This document shows, one piece after another, positions 1 through 5,754 of a stretch of 6,576 nt of DNA. A program made the position numbers and the translations under genes. Under the pieces are notes generated by a model. That model worked only from the letters and a program-made list of their open reading frames with translations, did no database searches and was not told the origin of the DNA. Every line of letters begins with the position of its first letter. Positions within the stretch are counted from its first letter, which is position 1. Source of the DNA: Calditrichota bacterium. Its GTDB lineage: Bacteria; Calditrichota; Calditrichia; RBG-13-44-9; J075. Location of the stretch: positions 1 to 6,576 of the forward strand of contig JAJRYW010000071.1 of the NCBI GenBank assembly GCA_024275555.1. Reading direction: 5' to 3'.

Positions 1-138
1 ATGGCGTTGCCACGAATCCCGGTTTGCCGGGAAGAGAAATCTGTGCGTATTCGACATTAAATTTGCTGAAATAACTGTAAATTAAAGATAAAGTTTTGAG
101 TGTTAACAGATTCCTCTCTTCGTTCGTGGCAACGCCAT
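1..138. mobile_element. MITE-like element with 16-bp perfect terminal inverted repeats
   Basis: Bases 1-16 (ATGGCGTTGCCACGAA) are the exact reverse complement of 123-138, enclosing an AT-rich core with no credible ORF. A further 7 bp pair inside the termini (31-37 with 115-121), and a separate perfect hairpin (TCCCGG-TTTG-CCGGGA, 17-32) lies beside the left terminus, partly overlapping that pairing. Short size, perfect ends and no transposase fit a non-autonomous miniature element or a large structured intergenic palindrome. No target-site duplication can be checked because the left end is the window edge. Confidence 0.45.
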
Positions 139-294
139 CCCGCGCCAATGCCAACGGCGCCACGTTGTGGTTGGGAAAATGACATAAGTTATGTAGTAAT
201 ATAAACTTAGTTTGCAATAAGGCCTATTCGAACATACAAGCAAACTTGTTGCGGCCGAGGTTAAGCGTTAGTGCGTTGCGATTTTTTTTTTAAC

Positions 295-316
295 TTGGCG
301 CCTTTATGACTTTGTG
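295..316 (-). repeat. CACAAAG-type dispersed repeat, copy 1
   Basis: Read on the minus strand this is CACAAAG followed by four variable bases and AAAGGCGCCAA. It matches the plus-strand copy at 1475-1496 with three mismatches in 22 bases. Similar CACAAAGAC-AAAGGC strings are common intergenic repeats in many unrelated bacterial genomes (general knowledge). The two copies flank the alpha-subunit gene in opposite orientation. Confidence 0.5.
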
Positions 317-402
317 TCTAGGAATTATTCAGGCTGAAAAGGCAGGTAAAAAGGAAAACTCCTGCGGTTTGGAGAAAGTTTCCAGAGATCGATTCATCGT
401 GG

Positions 403-435
403 GCGGCGGGAAGAGAACCGGCTCCATCCCGCCGC
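403..435 (-). terminator. GC-rich hairpin downstream of the alpha-subunit gene
   Basis: GCGGCGGGA (403-411) pairs perfectly with TCCCGCCGC (427-435), and a small inner GAG/CTC pair is possible. It sits about 60 bp past the stop of the minus-strand ligase alpha gene, so it could end or stabilise that transcript. On the minus strand no T-run follows the stem, so it is not a canonical intrinsic terminator. Confidence 0.3.
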
Positions 436-496
436 GACAAAATTTACACCGGAAATGCGTAAATAAAACGGGAATTTAAAATTCTATCCGTATCGG

Positions 497-1396
497 TCAA
501 AGCGACTTCAGCACCTCCCGGGTGACCCGGGGAATATCATTGAAATTTTCCACCACATGGGCCCCCACTTCCCGCAGACGCTTGACTTTCCCCTCCCAGG
601 TGCCGGTATTTCCTTCGATGATGGCCCCGGCGTGCGAGAAGCGGGTGCCCTTCTTGGCCGCCCGGCCGCCGATGTAAGCGATCAGCGGTTTGGTGAACTC
701 CTTGTTCTGGATCAGGTCGGCCACGGTTTCTTCCTGGGTCGATCCGATCTCGCCGAACATCACCACCGCTTTGGTCTCGGGATCTTTTTCAAACAGTTTG
801 ACAATCTCCGGATGAGGCAGCCCCACCACGGCGTCGCCGCCCACGTGCACGATGGTGGACAAACCGATCCCGCTCTGGGAAAGATAGTAGGCCAGCGAGG
901 AGGTCATGCCGCCGGAGCGGGAAGTAACCCCTACGCTGCCGGGCTTAAACCACTCGCGGGCGGACTTGGCCCGGCCGCCCATCATCCCCAGCACCGCTTT
1001 GCCGGGACTGAGCAGGCCCAGGGTGTTGGGGCCGACAAATTGGGCGCCGTATTCTTTGGCTTTGCGGGCAATCTCCAGGGCGTCGTAAATAGGCACGCGG
1101 TCCGGCACCAGCACCAGCAGCTTCACCCCCGCCTCGATGGCCTCCAGGGCGGCATTGCGCACCAGGGGGGCCGGGACAAATATCACGCTGATGTCGATAT
1201 TGCCCACCTCGGAAACCGCCTCTTCCACCGTGTCAAACACCGGCACGCCCAGAACTTCCTGGCCGCCTTTGCCCGGGGTGCAGCCCGCCACTACCCGGGT
1301 ACCGTAATCCATCATCAGCCGGGCCCGGTTCATCCCCTCTCGACCGGTAATCCCCTGCACCATCACCCGCTTGCCCTGATCAATCAAAATGCTCAT
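497..1396 (-). CDS. Succinyl-CoA synthetase alpha-like subunit (NDP-forming acyl-CoA synthetase)
   Basis: This 299-residue protein has the length and order of SucD: an N-terminal CoA-binding Rossmann domain with GITGREG (15-21) and TPGKGG (40-45), then a ligase domain. H255 in FSHAGAII aligns with the phospho-histidine of the family, and GEIG (215-218) retains the glutamate that contacts it. The expected reaction is reversible carboxylate + CoA + NTP to acyl-CoA + NDP + Pi, in a cytoplasmic complex with the beta subunit. Several motifs are unusual: the family GPNCPG loop reads GPNTLG (122-127), the TEG-type loop reads VPDR (97-100), and SRSGT reads SRSGGM (159-164), the last as in ATP-citrate lyase. 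These make succinate uncertain as substrate. The ATG start is supported by GGAG 6 nt upstream. The partner beta gene lies upstream on the same strand, but 382 bp away. Confidence 0.9.
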   Translation of the reverse strand: MSILIDQGKRVMVQGITGREGMNRARLMMDYGTRVVAGCTPGKGGQEVLGVPVFDTVEEAVSEVGNIDISVIFVPAPLVRNAALEAIEAGVKLLVLVPDRVPIYDALEIARKAKEYGAQFVGPNTLGLLSPGKAVLGMMGGRAKSAREWFKPGSVGVTSRSGGMTSSLAYYLSQSGIGLSTIVHVGGDAVVGLPHPEIVKLFEKDPETKAVVMFGEIGSTQEETVADLIQNKEFTKPLIAYIGGRAAKKGTRFSHAGAIIEGNTGTWEGKVKRLREVGAHVVENFNDIPRVTREVLKSL

Positions 1397-1400
1397 TGTT

Positions 1401-1406
1401 CACTCC
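1401..1406 (-). promoter_or_regulatory. Ribosome binding site of the alpha-subunit gene
   Basis: On the minus strand ACGGAGTGAACA precedes the ATG, giving a GGAG core 6 nt from the start. The presence of its own site after a long gap means translation does not depend on coupling to the upstream beta gene. Confidence 0.6.
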
Positions 1407-1457
1407 GTTTATTTTCTAAATTTTTATTACAAAACTCTATTTGTTTGCACTCATATG

Positions 1458-1631
1458 TTAGCATGGTTCTTTGCCACAAAGACTCAAAGGCGCCAAAAGA
1501 CACAAAGCATTTTTAGTATATTGTTCCTTATTCACTTTCTCTAACAACCCCGGGCCTAAATTTTTATGAACCGTATAAGCGGCGTCGACAATTTGTTTTG
1601 CGATATACTCTTCCTGGTCAGATAAAGGTCG
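1458..1631 (-). pseudogene. Remnant of a GxxExxY-family protein gene
   Basis: Read on the minus strand, about 1536-1628 encodes LSDQEEYIAKQIVDAAY followed by TVHKNLGPGLLEKV. That closely resembles the N-terminus of GxxExxY proteins (PF13366), whose hallmark is an IV-AA-VH-LGPGLLE-VYE block. The reading frame then leaves the family: the expected tyrosine after KV is gone, and the frame runs through the CACAAAG-type repeat to a stop at 1458-1460. Upstream, a stop in the same frame at 1632-1634 removes any start codon. Only about 30 of the usual 120 or so residues remain, so this is gene debris. It lies between the two ligase subunit genes, on the same strand, and was probably inserted or left by rearrangement. 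No function is expected. Confidence 0.65.
1475..1496 (+). repeat. CACAAAG-type dispersed repeat, copy 2
   Basis: CACAAAGACTC followed by AAAGGCGCCAA matches the minus-strand copy at 295-316 with three mismatches. A further ACACAAAG follows at about 1500-1507. The repeat abuts the truncation point of the GxxExxY remnant, consistent with its involvement in the rearrangement that broke that gene (inference). Confidence 0.5.
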
Positions 1632-1634
1632 CTA

Positions 1635-1778
1635 CCGCATTGAATTCCACCCAAACTATTCTTGCAAAGTAATCTCGTTTAACAATGCCCTACTGTAGCG
1701 TGACAGTTGAATTTAGTAGTAGGAGTCCGTCTTCGACAGCTCAGACTGACAGCAACTGTCACCTGGCGTCTTCATGCC
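1635..1778. other. Non-coding remainder of the gap between ligase subunits
   Basis: Nothing recognisable is coded here. Apart from the 10-bp inverted repeat at 1700-1762, the sequence shows no gene and no clear promoter. It probably forms the 3' flank of the beta gene and debris upstream of the degraded GxxExxY fragment. Confidence 0.4.
1700..1762. repeat. 10-bp perfect inverted repeat 3' of the beta-subunit gene
   Basis: GTGACAGTTG (1700-1709) is the exact reverse complement of CAACTGTCAC (1753-1762), separated by 43 nt that contain further short complementary pieces. It lies 17 nt beyond the stop of the minus-strand beta gene. It could fold as a 3' end structure in the transcript or be a trace of a small mobile element. 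No T-run follows, so intrinsic termination is not clear. Confidence 0.4.
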
Positions 1779-3395
1779 TTAGCGGCCCCCACCCTGGCCT
1801 GCGAAAATATTTGTTGCAGACCAAACATATTTCCAACCGATTTTTTGGCGATATTCTTCCAGGCCGGCGATGGGCAGTTCCACGAAGCAGGCTTTTTGGC
1901 GCTGGAAGTAGCACTCCAGTTCGCAGGCCAGGCATTCGGTGCATTTCCCTTTAGCGGCATCCTCTTCGCTGATGGCCAGCACCGGTTTGCCGTCCTCCAG
2001 CTTCAGAATTTGCGGGCCGCAGGCGGAGATACAGACCGGATCGCTGCACTCGCGGCACAGGGCGTGATCAAAATGCACCGCCCCGGTTAAGGTGCGGAAG
2101 GAGTAAGGCTGCCCCGGCTTCTCCAGCACCGCCCGGGCGTTGAGCGGCTGATCGCCGTAGACCACTTTTTTGTCTGCCTGCTCTTTTATGAGGATTTCCA
2201 TCCGCTCGGCGCAGAAGTCCGCCGTATCGTCTTTTTTGTAGCCTTCGACCTTCACCGGCAGATCGGCGGTGTAGCGGGTCAGGATATCCACTGCTTCATC
2301 TTCCATATTGCCGCCCAGCCGGATCACCGCCGGTATTTTCAGCTTGTCCTCCCGGTACGCCTTAACCAGGCCGCGGGCGGAATTGACTTGCTCCTGCGAG
2401 GCCACCCCGGAGCCGCTGCCAAAGTATCCGTCGATATTGGGCTGGGAGAGCAGAATTTTGGCGGCGCGATAGACTTTTGAGGCCGGGGGATTCCCGGAAG
2501 CGTCGGTAAAATTGGCAATCTTAAAGCCCCGTTTTTGCAGGGCGTCCATAGACATCATCGATCCGCCGCCGCCCGCGCCGTGGAAACCGACATAGCCGTC
2601 GCCTTTCTTAAACCCCTGCTCCAATTGGATAAAATAAAAGGTGCCCCGGAAATCGTCCCGTTCCACGGCGTAGGCAATTTTGTCCAATTCGGTGGGCGGA
2701 TGGCCAAACTCCCGGGCAATCTCGATCCCCAATTCCGGGTGGCGGAATACCGCGTAATCATCCACGGTAATGCGGCAGTCGGCTGCCAGGAACTCGCCAT
2801 CTTCGGTCAGCACAATCGGGTTGATCTCCGCCGAACGCGCCTCGTATTTTTTGGCGACCTGCCAGAGCTTCACCAGGATACCGGCCAGCTTGTTCTGGGT
2901 TTTACCGTGCAGCCCGGTGCGCCGGATCAGGTTGCGGGCGTGATAGTCCTTCAACCCCTCCACCACGTCGATGCCCATCCGGGCCACGCTCTCCGGGTAT
3001 TTGACGGCAATCTCCTCGATCCCCGAGCCGCCCCGGGAAGAAAAAATGATCTCCGGCCGCTTCTGCGAATCATTGATAACTATGCCGCCGTAGTATTCCT
3101 TTTTGATGTTTATCTTTTTTTCAACCAGCAGCACCTCCACCGGGAAATTGTTGACCGTTTTCCCGAACAGCGATTCGGCTTTTTGCGCGGCCTCGCCGGG
3201 ATCGTCGGCAAACTGGATCAGCCCTTTGGCGTAGCGGCTGGTGGTATAAGCCTGCGCCTTGATGACCACCGGCGCCCCCAACTCCTCGACGATGGCTTTC
3301 ACTTCCGGCGGGCTAAAGGCCGCTTTGCCTTCCGGAACGGCAATCTTATGTTCTTTGAGTAATGCTTTCCCCTGGTATTCATGCAACTTGGCCAC
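1779..3395 (-). CDS. Succinyl-CoA synthetase beta-like subunit fused to a two-[4Fe-4S] ferredoxin domain
   Basis: Residues 1-405 of this 538-residue protein follow SucC: an LHEYQ start (4-8), an ATP-grasp region with K46, and magnesium-site residues N192 (in EINP) and D206. A C-terminal ligase domain follows. About 130 extra residues then carry C447, C450, C455, C459 (CxxCx4Cx3C) and C485, C488, C491, C495 (CxxCxxCx3C), plus C503. This spacing is that of DmsB/PsrB-type electron-transfer subunits and should hold two [4Fe-4S] clusters. Ordinary SucC is about 390 residues without iron-sulfur. Expected role: the nucleotide-binding subunit of a cytoplasmic CoA ligase with the alpha-like protein, possibly coupled to or gated by electron transfer. 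Substrate loops deviate from SucC: SGNPP (300-304), FGSGSG (325-330) and RLGGN (359-363). The start is GTG, preceded by GAGGTGA 4 nt upstream. Confidence 0.9.
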   Translation of the reverse strand: MAKLHEYQGKALLKEHKIAVPEGKAAFSPPEVKAIVEELGAPVVIKAQAYTTSRYAKGLIQFADDPGEAAQKAESLFGKTVNNFPVEVLLVEKKINIKKEYYGGIVINDSQKRPEIIFSSRGGSGIEEIAVKYPESVARMGIDVVEGLKDYHARNLIRRTGLHGKTQNKLAGILVKLWQVAKKYEARSAEINPIVLTEDGEFLAADCRITVDDYAVFRHPELGIEIAREFGHPPTELDKIAYAVERDDFRGTFYFIQLEQGFKKGDGYVGFHGAGGGGSMMSMDALQKRGFKIANFTDASGNPPASKVYRAAKILLSQPNIDGYFGSGSGVASQEQVNSARGLVKAYREDKLKIPAVIRLGGNMEDEAVDILTRYTADLPVKVEGYKKDDTADFCAERMEILIKEQADKKVVYGDQPLNARAVLEKPGQPYSFRTLTGAVHFDHALCRECSDPVCISACGPQILKLEDGKPVLAISEEDAAKGKCTECLACELECYFQRQKACFVELPIAGLEEYRQKIGWKYVWSATNIFAGQGGGR

Positions 3396-3399
3396 AATG

Positions 3400-3406
3400 T
3401 CACCTC
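3400..3406 (-). promoter_or_regulatory. Ribosome binding site deciding the GTG start of the beta gene
   Basis: On the minus strand GAGGTGA lies 4 nt before GTG. No ATG fits the LHEYQ family N-terminus, so the strong site plus the conserved first residues fix the GTG as the start. Confidence 0.6.
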
Positions 3407-3416
3407 ATCTATTTAT

Positions 3417-3430
3417 CAGTTTTCAAACTG
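3417..3430. promoter_or_regulatory. Palindrome CAGTTT-TC-AAACTG, possible operator
   Basis: A perfect 6-2-6 inverted repeat lies 22 bp upstream of the beta-subunit start codon, just before its Shine-Dalgarno site. The position suits a repressor operator near a promoter or in the leader, but no regulator gene is in the window and no second copy is seen. Confidence 0.3.
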
Positions 3431-3445
3431 TTCAAATCCATCTTA

Positions 3446-3506
3446 TTTTTGGACGGGATTTACAGGATGAACAAGATTGTTTAATCCTGTTCATCCTGTC
3501 CAAAAA
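3446..3506. repeat. Imperfect hairpin repeat, GGATGAACA/TGTTCATCC type
   Basis: AGGATGAACA (3464-3473) pairs with TGTTCATCCT (3488-3497). After one A-C mismatch GATT pairs with AATC around a GTTT loop. An outer stem TTTTTGGAC (3446-3454) pairs with GTCCAAAAA (3498-3506), leaving a 9-nt bulge on the left. Sequences of the AATCCTGTTCATCCTGT kind are widespread intergenic repeats in many bacteria (general knowledge). With T-runs on both flanks it could act as a bidirectional terminator-like structure, but here it lies in a divergent promoter region. Confidence 0.55.
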
Positions 3507-3567
3507 AGACCCGAACAACTACACTTTTCTTCGTTTCGGTTTTCGGTAAACGGCTCAATATAAGCAA

Positions 3568-3594
3568 CCGCAGAGGCCTACTCAACTCCTGCGG
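3568..3594. repeat. Short hairpin CCGCAG/CTGCGG
   Basis: CCGCAG (3568-3573) and CTGCGG (3589-3594) form a perfect 6-bp stem with a 15-nt loop in the divergent intergenic region. Its role is unknown. It could be part of a 5' leader or a fragment of a larger repeat. Confidence 0.3.
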
Positions 3595-3612
3595 CAATCT
3601 ACTTTCCTCCGG

Positions 3613-3630
3613 GTGCGAAATAAATCGCAC
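3613..3630. promoter_or_regulatory. Palindrome GTGCGA-N6-TCGCAC, possible operator
   Basis: A perfect 6-6-6 dyad lies in the divergent region, about 150 bp upstream of the homoaconitase-like gene and 220 bp from the beta gene. Half-site size and spacing suit a dimeric helix-turn-helix regulator. No regulator in the window supports a specific assignment. Confidence 0.35.
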
Positions 3631-3710
3631 TCATAAATATGCCAAAGATGAATCAAATGTGCAGGTAAAACAATGAGATTCATTAGCGGAAAACATGATT
3701 TTTGTCAGGG

Positions 3711-3738
3711 TTGATCGGTGCGGAAAAATGATTAAATT
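3711..3738 (+). promoter_or_regulatory. Candidate promoter for the homoaconitase-like gene
   Basis: TTGATC (3711-3716) and TAAATT (3733-3738) are separated by 16 bp, each matching the sigma-70 consensus at four of six positions. The same bases can also be read as TTG, 19 bp, then TAAATTTC, close to the Bacteroidota TTTG/TAnnTTTG pattern. It lies 40 bp before the start codon. The match is weak and the choice between the two readings is open. Confidence 0.25.
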
Positions 3739-3777
3739 TCGCCTCATATTACTCAGAATAAACCAGCGAGGTATAAG

Positions 3778-5754
3778 ATGGCTCAGAATCTGATCGAAAA
3801 AATTGCCCGGCGCTTTGCCGTGGACCTGCCGGCCGGCCAGGAAGTCCGCAGCGGAGACTATATTTCCATCCAGCCTGCCCACGTGATGACCCACGACAAC
3901 ACCGGGGCGGTGATCCCTAAATTCCGGGCCATTGGCGCGACCCGGATCGCCAATCCCCGCCAGCCGGTCTACACCCTGGACCACAATGTGCAGGATGTCA
4001 GCGAAAAGAACCTGGAAAAGTATGCCCGTATCGAGGCCTTTGCCCGGGAAATGGGGGTGGATTTTTACCCGGCCGGCCGGGGCATCGGGCACCAGATTAT
4101 GTGTGAAGAAGGGTACGCCTGGCCGGGCGCGATGGTGGTGGCGTCCGACAGCCACTCCAATATGTACGGCGGCCTGGGATGCCTGGGAACCCCGGTGGTG
4201 CGCACCGACGCGGCGGCGATCTGGGCTACCGGGCGCACCTGGTGGCAGGTTCCGCCGGTCGCCAAAGTTACCCTGACCGGCAAACTCCGGCCGGGCGTAA
4301 CCGGCAAAGACGTCATCATCACCCTGTGCGGATTTTTTAATCATGATGAAGTGCTCAACCACGCCGTGGAATTTGTGGGCGACGGCCTGGCCAGCCTGAG
4401 CATCGACGAGCGGCTGACTATTGCCAACATGACCACCGAGTGGGGAGCCCTGGCGGGCGTCTTCCCTGTTGACGAGCAAACCATCACCTGGCTCAAGCAG
4501 CGGGCTGAATTCATCGCCCGGCGCGGTTTGGCCGGTGTACCCTCCGACGCCGACGGCAAGGGGCAGCATCCCCGCCTGAACCCCCGGCGTATTGCCGAAC
4601 TGGAAGCGCAACTGCCGGAACTCCAACCCGATCCGGAGGCCTTTTATGCCCGCGAATTAACGCTGGATCTGGCCACAGTTGAGCCGCACGTCTCCGGGCC
4701 GAATACGGTAAAAACAATGACCCCAATCTCCAAATTGCGGCAATCCCCGCTAAAAATCGACAAAGCCTACCTGGTCTCCTGCGTCAACAGCCGGGTGGAG
4801 GATTTGGCGGATGCAGCCCGAATCATTGCTGGGAAGAAGGTGGCGGACGGGGTCGAATTTTACATTGCGGCGGCTTCCAGCGAAGTGCAGGCCGAGAGCG
4901 AGAAGCGGGGCGATTGGCAGACGCTGCTGGAGGCCGGGGCTGTCCCGCTGCCGCCCGGCTGCGGCCCTTGCATCGGTTTAGGTATGGGCCTTTTAGAGGA
5001 CGGCGAGGTGGGAATCTCTGCCACCAACCGAAATTTTAAGGGACGGATGGGCTCCCGCAGCGCCGAAGCATACCTGGCCTCGCCGGCGATTGTAGCGGCC
5101 TCGGCTGTGGCCGGCAAAATCGATTATCCCGGCGACTGGCAGGATCGCCCGCCCCGGGGGGAGATGCAGATCAATCCCCGGCCGGCCCGGCAAGTGCAGG
5201 AAATTCCCATCCTGCCCGGATTCCCGGAGATCATCGAAGGCGAGCTGATCTTCTGTTGCCAGGACAATCTCAACACCGACGGCATCTATCCCGGCAAATA
5301 CACTTATATTGACGACTTTACAGCGGAGCAGCAGGCTGAGGTGGTCATGGAAAACTACGATCCCCGTTTCAAAGAAATAGTGCGGGAAGGCGACATCCTG
5401 GTGGGCGGATATAATTTTGGAACCGGCAGTTCCCGTGAACAGGCTGCCACCGCGCTCAAACACCGGGGGCTTCGCCTGGTGCTGGCCGGCTCTTTTTCGG
5501 AAACTTATAAGCGCAATGCACTCAACAACGGATTTCTGGCAATCGAAGCGCCCGGGCTTGTCGAGGCGCTCAAGCAGCTATTCGGAACCGACCAACTGAC
5601 CGTGCGCACCGGGATGACGGCTAAAATAGATTTCCGGAAAGCGGAATTGCAGGTGAATGGTGAACGTTATCCGATCAGCGCGGTGGGAACGGCGGCGCAG
5701 GAGTTGGTGCTCACCGGCGGTTTGGAAAACTGGGTAAAGGAGAGATTGGGATGA
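3778..5754 (+). CDS. Homoaconitase-like hydro-lyase of the fungal Lys4 type (aconitase superfamily)
   Basis: This single-chain 658-residue protein holds catalytic domains 1-3 (to about 470) and the swivel domain 4 (about 480-650). C335, C395 and C398 (VSCVNSR, GCGPC) are the three [4Fe-4S] cluster ligands. H69 and D124-S125-H126 are active-site positions, and GTGSSREQAA (548-557) carries the substrate-binding Ser/Arg loop. Stretches such as SDSHSNMYGG, WATGRTWWQVPPVAKV, IANMTTEWGAL, GISATNRNFKGRMGS and NTDGIYPGKYTYIDD match fungal Lys4 homoaconitase more closely than AcnA, AcnB or LeuC, from memory of those families. The family dehydrates and rehydrates hydroxy-tricarboxylates; Lys4 acts on homocitrate and homoaconitate in lysine synthesis. 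No other lysine gene is present, so the substrate is open. The ATG start follows GAGGT at 5 nt, and the stop overlaps the Dabb gene. Confidence 0.88.
   Translation: MAQNLIEKIARRFAVDLPAGQEVRSGDYISIQPAHVMTHDNTGAVIPKFRAIGATRIANPRQPVYTLDHNVQDVSEKNLEKYARIEAFAREMGVDFYPAGRGIGHQIMCEEGYAWPGAMVVASDSHSNMYGGLGCLGTPVVRTDAAAIWATGRTWWQVPPVAKVTLTGKLRPGVTGKDVIITLCGFFNHDEVLNHAVEFVGDGLASLSIDERLTIANMTTEWGALAGVFPVDEQTITWLKQRAEFIARRGLAGVPSDADGKGQHPRLNPRRIAELEAQLPELQPDPEAFYARELTLDLATVEPHVSGPNTVKTMTPISKLRQSPLKIDKAYLVSCVNSRVEDLADAARIIAGKKVADGVEFYIAAASSEVQAESEKRGDWQTLLEAGAVPLPPGCGPCIGLGMGLLEDGEVGISATNRNFKGRMGSRSAEAYLASPAIVAASAVAGKIDYPGDWQDRPPRGEMQINPRPARQVQEIPILPGFPEIIEGELIFCCQDNLNTDGIYPGKYTYIDDFTAEQQAEVVMENYDPRFKEIVREGDILVGGYNFGTGSSREQAATALKHRGLRLVLAGSFSETYKRNALNNGFLAIEAPGLVEALKQLFGTDQLTVRTGMTAKIDFRKAELQVNGERYPISAVGTAAQELVLTGGLENWVKERLG
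5737..5742 (+). promoter_or_regulatory. Ribosome binding site of the Dabb gene, inside the upstream CDS
   Basis: AAGGAG lies 8 nt before the ATG, within the last codons of the homoaconitase-like gene. Together with the ATGA stop/start overlap it indicates translational coupling of the two genes. Confidence 0.6.

Larger units (their letters stand above)
139..496. other. Non-coding stretch with small palindromes
   Basis: No credible gene is seen. The stretch contains several short inverted repeats: ACATAA-G-TTATGT (182-194), AGTTTGC at 209-215 with GCAAACT at 240-246, and GAATTT-A-AAATTC (472-484). It also holds a run of T at about 282-291, the CACAAAG-type repeat and the GC-rich hairpin listed separately. 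It lies downstream of the minus-strand alpha-subunit gene, so part of it must be that gene's 3' untranslated region. Confidence 0.5.

Noticed and set aside
208..276. Possible integron attC site (AAGCGTTAGTG near the right end with upstream inverted pieces)
   Set aside because: The right end resembles an attC R' box, but no complementary left half was found and the inverted repeat at 209-246 does not pair the two putative ends. There is no integrase or cassette array.
557..1516. Long plus-strand open frame opposite the alpha-subunit gene
   Set aside because: It is His/Gly-rich with no domain, lies antisense to a clearly conserved gene, and reflects codon bias of the true frame.
2535..3362. 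Plus-strand open frame opposite the beta-subunit gene
   Set aside because: It is a shadow of a conserved SucC-like frame, with no recognisable motif and no convincing start.
1779..3395. Assignment of the ligase as a true ATP-citrate lyase or citryl-CoA synthetase
   Set aside because: There is no citryl-CoA lyase (citrate synthase-like) domain in either subunit, and the ACLY citrate-binding residues are only partly matched.
1397..3777. Both intergenic gaps (1397-1778 and 3396-3777) are exactly 382 bp
   Set aside because: The sequences share no visible similarity, so the equal length is taken as coincidence.
3631..4626. Minus-strand 331-codon frame overlapping the homoaconitase-like gene
   Set aside because: The opposite frame has the cluster cysteines and family signatures. 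This one has no protein-like conservation.
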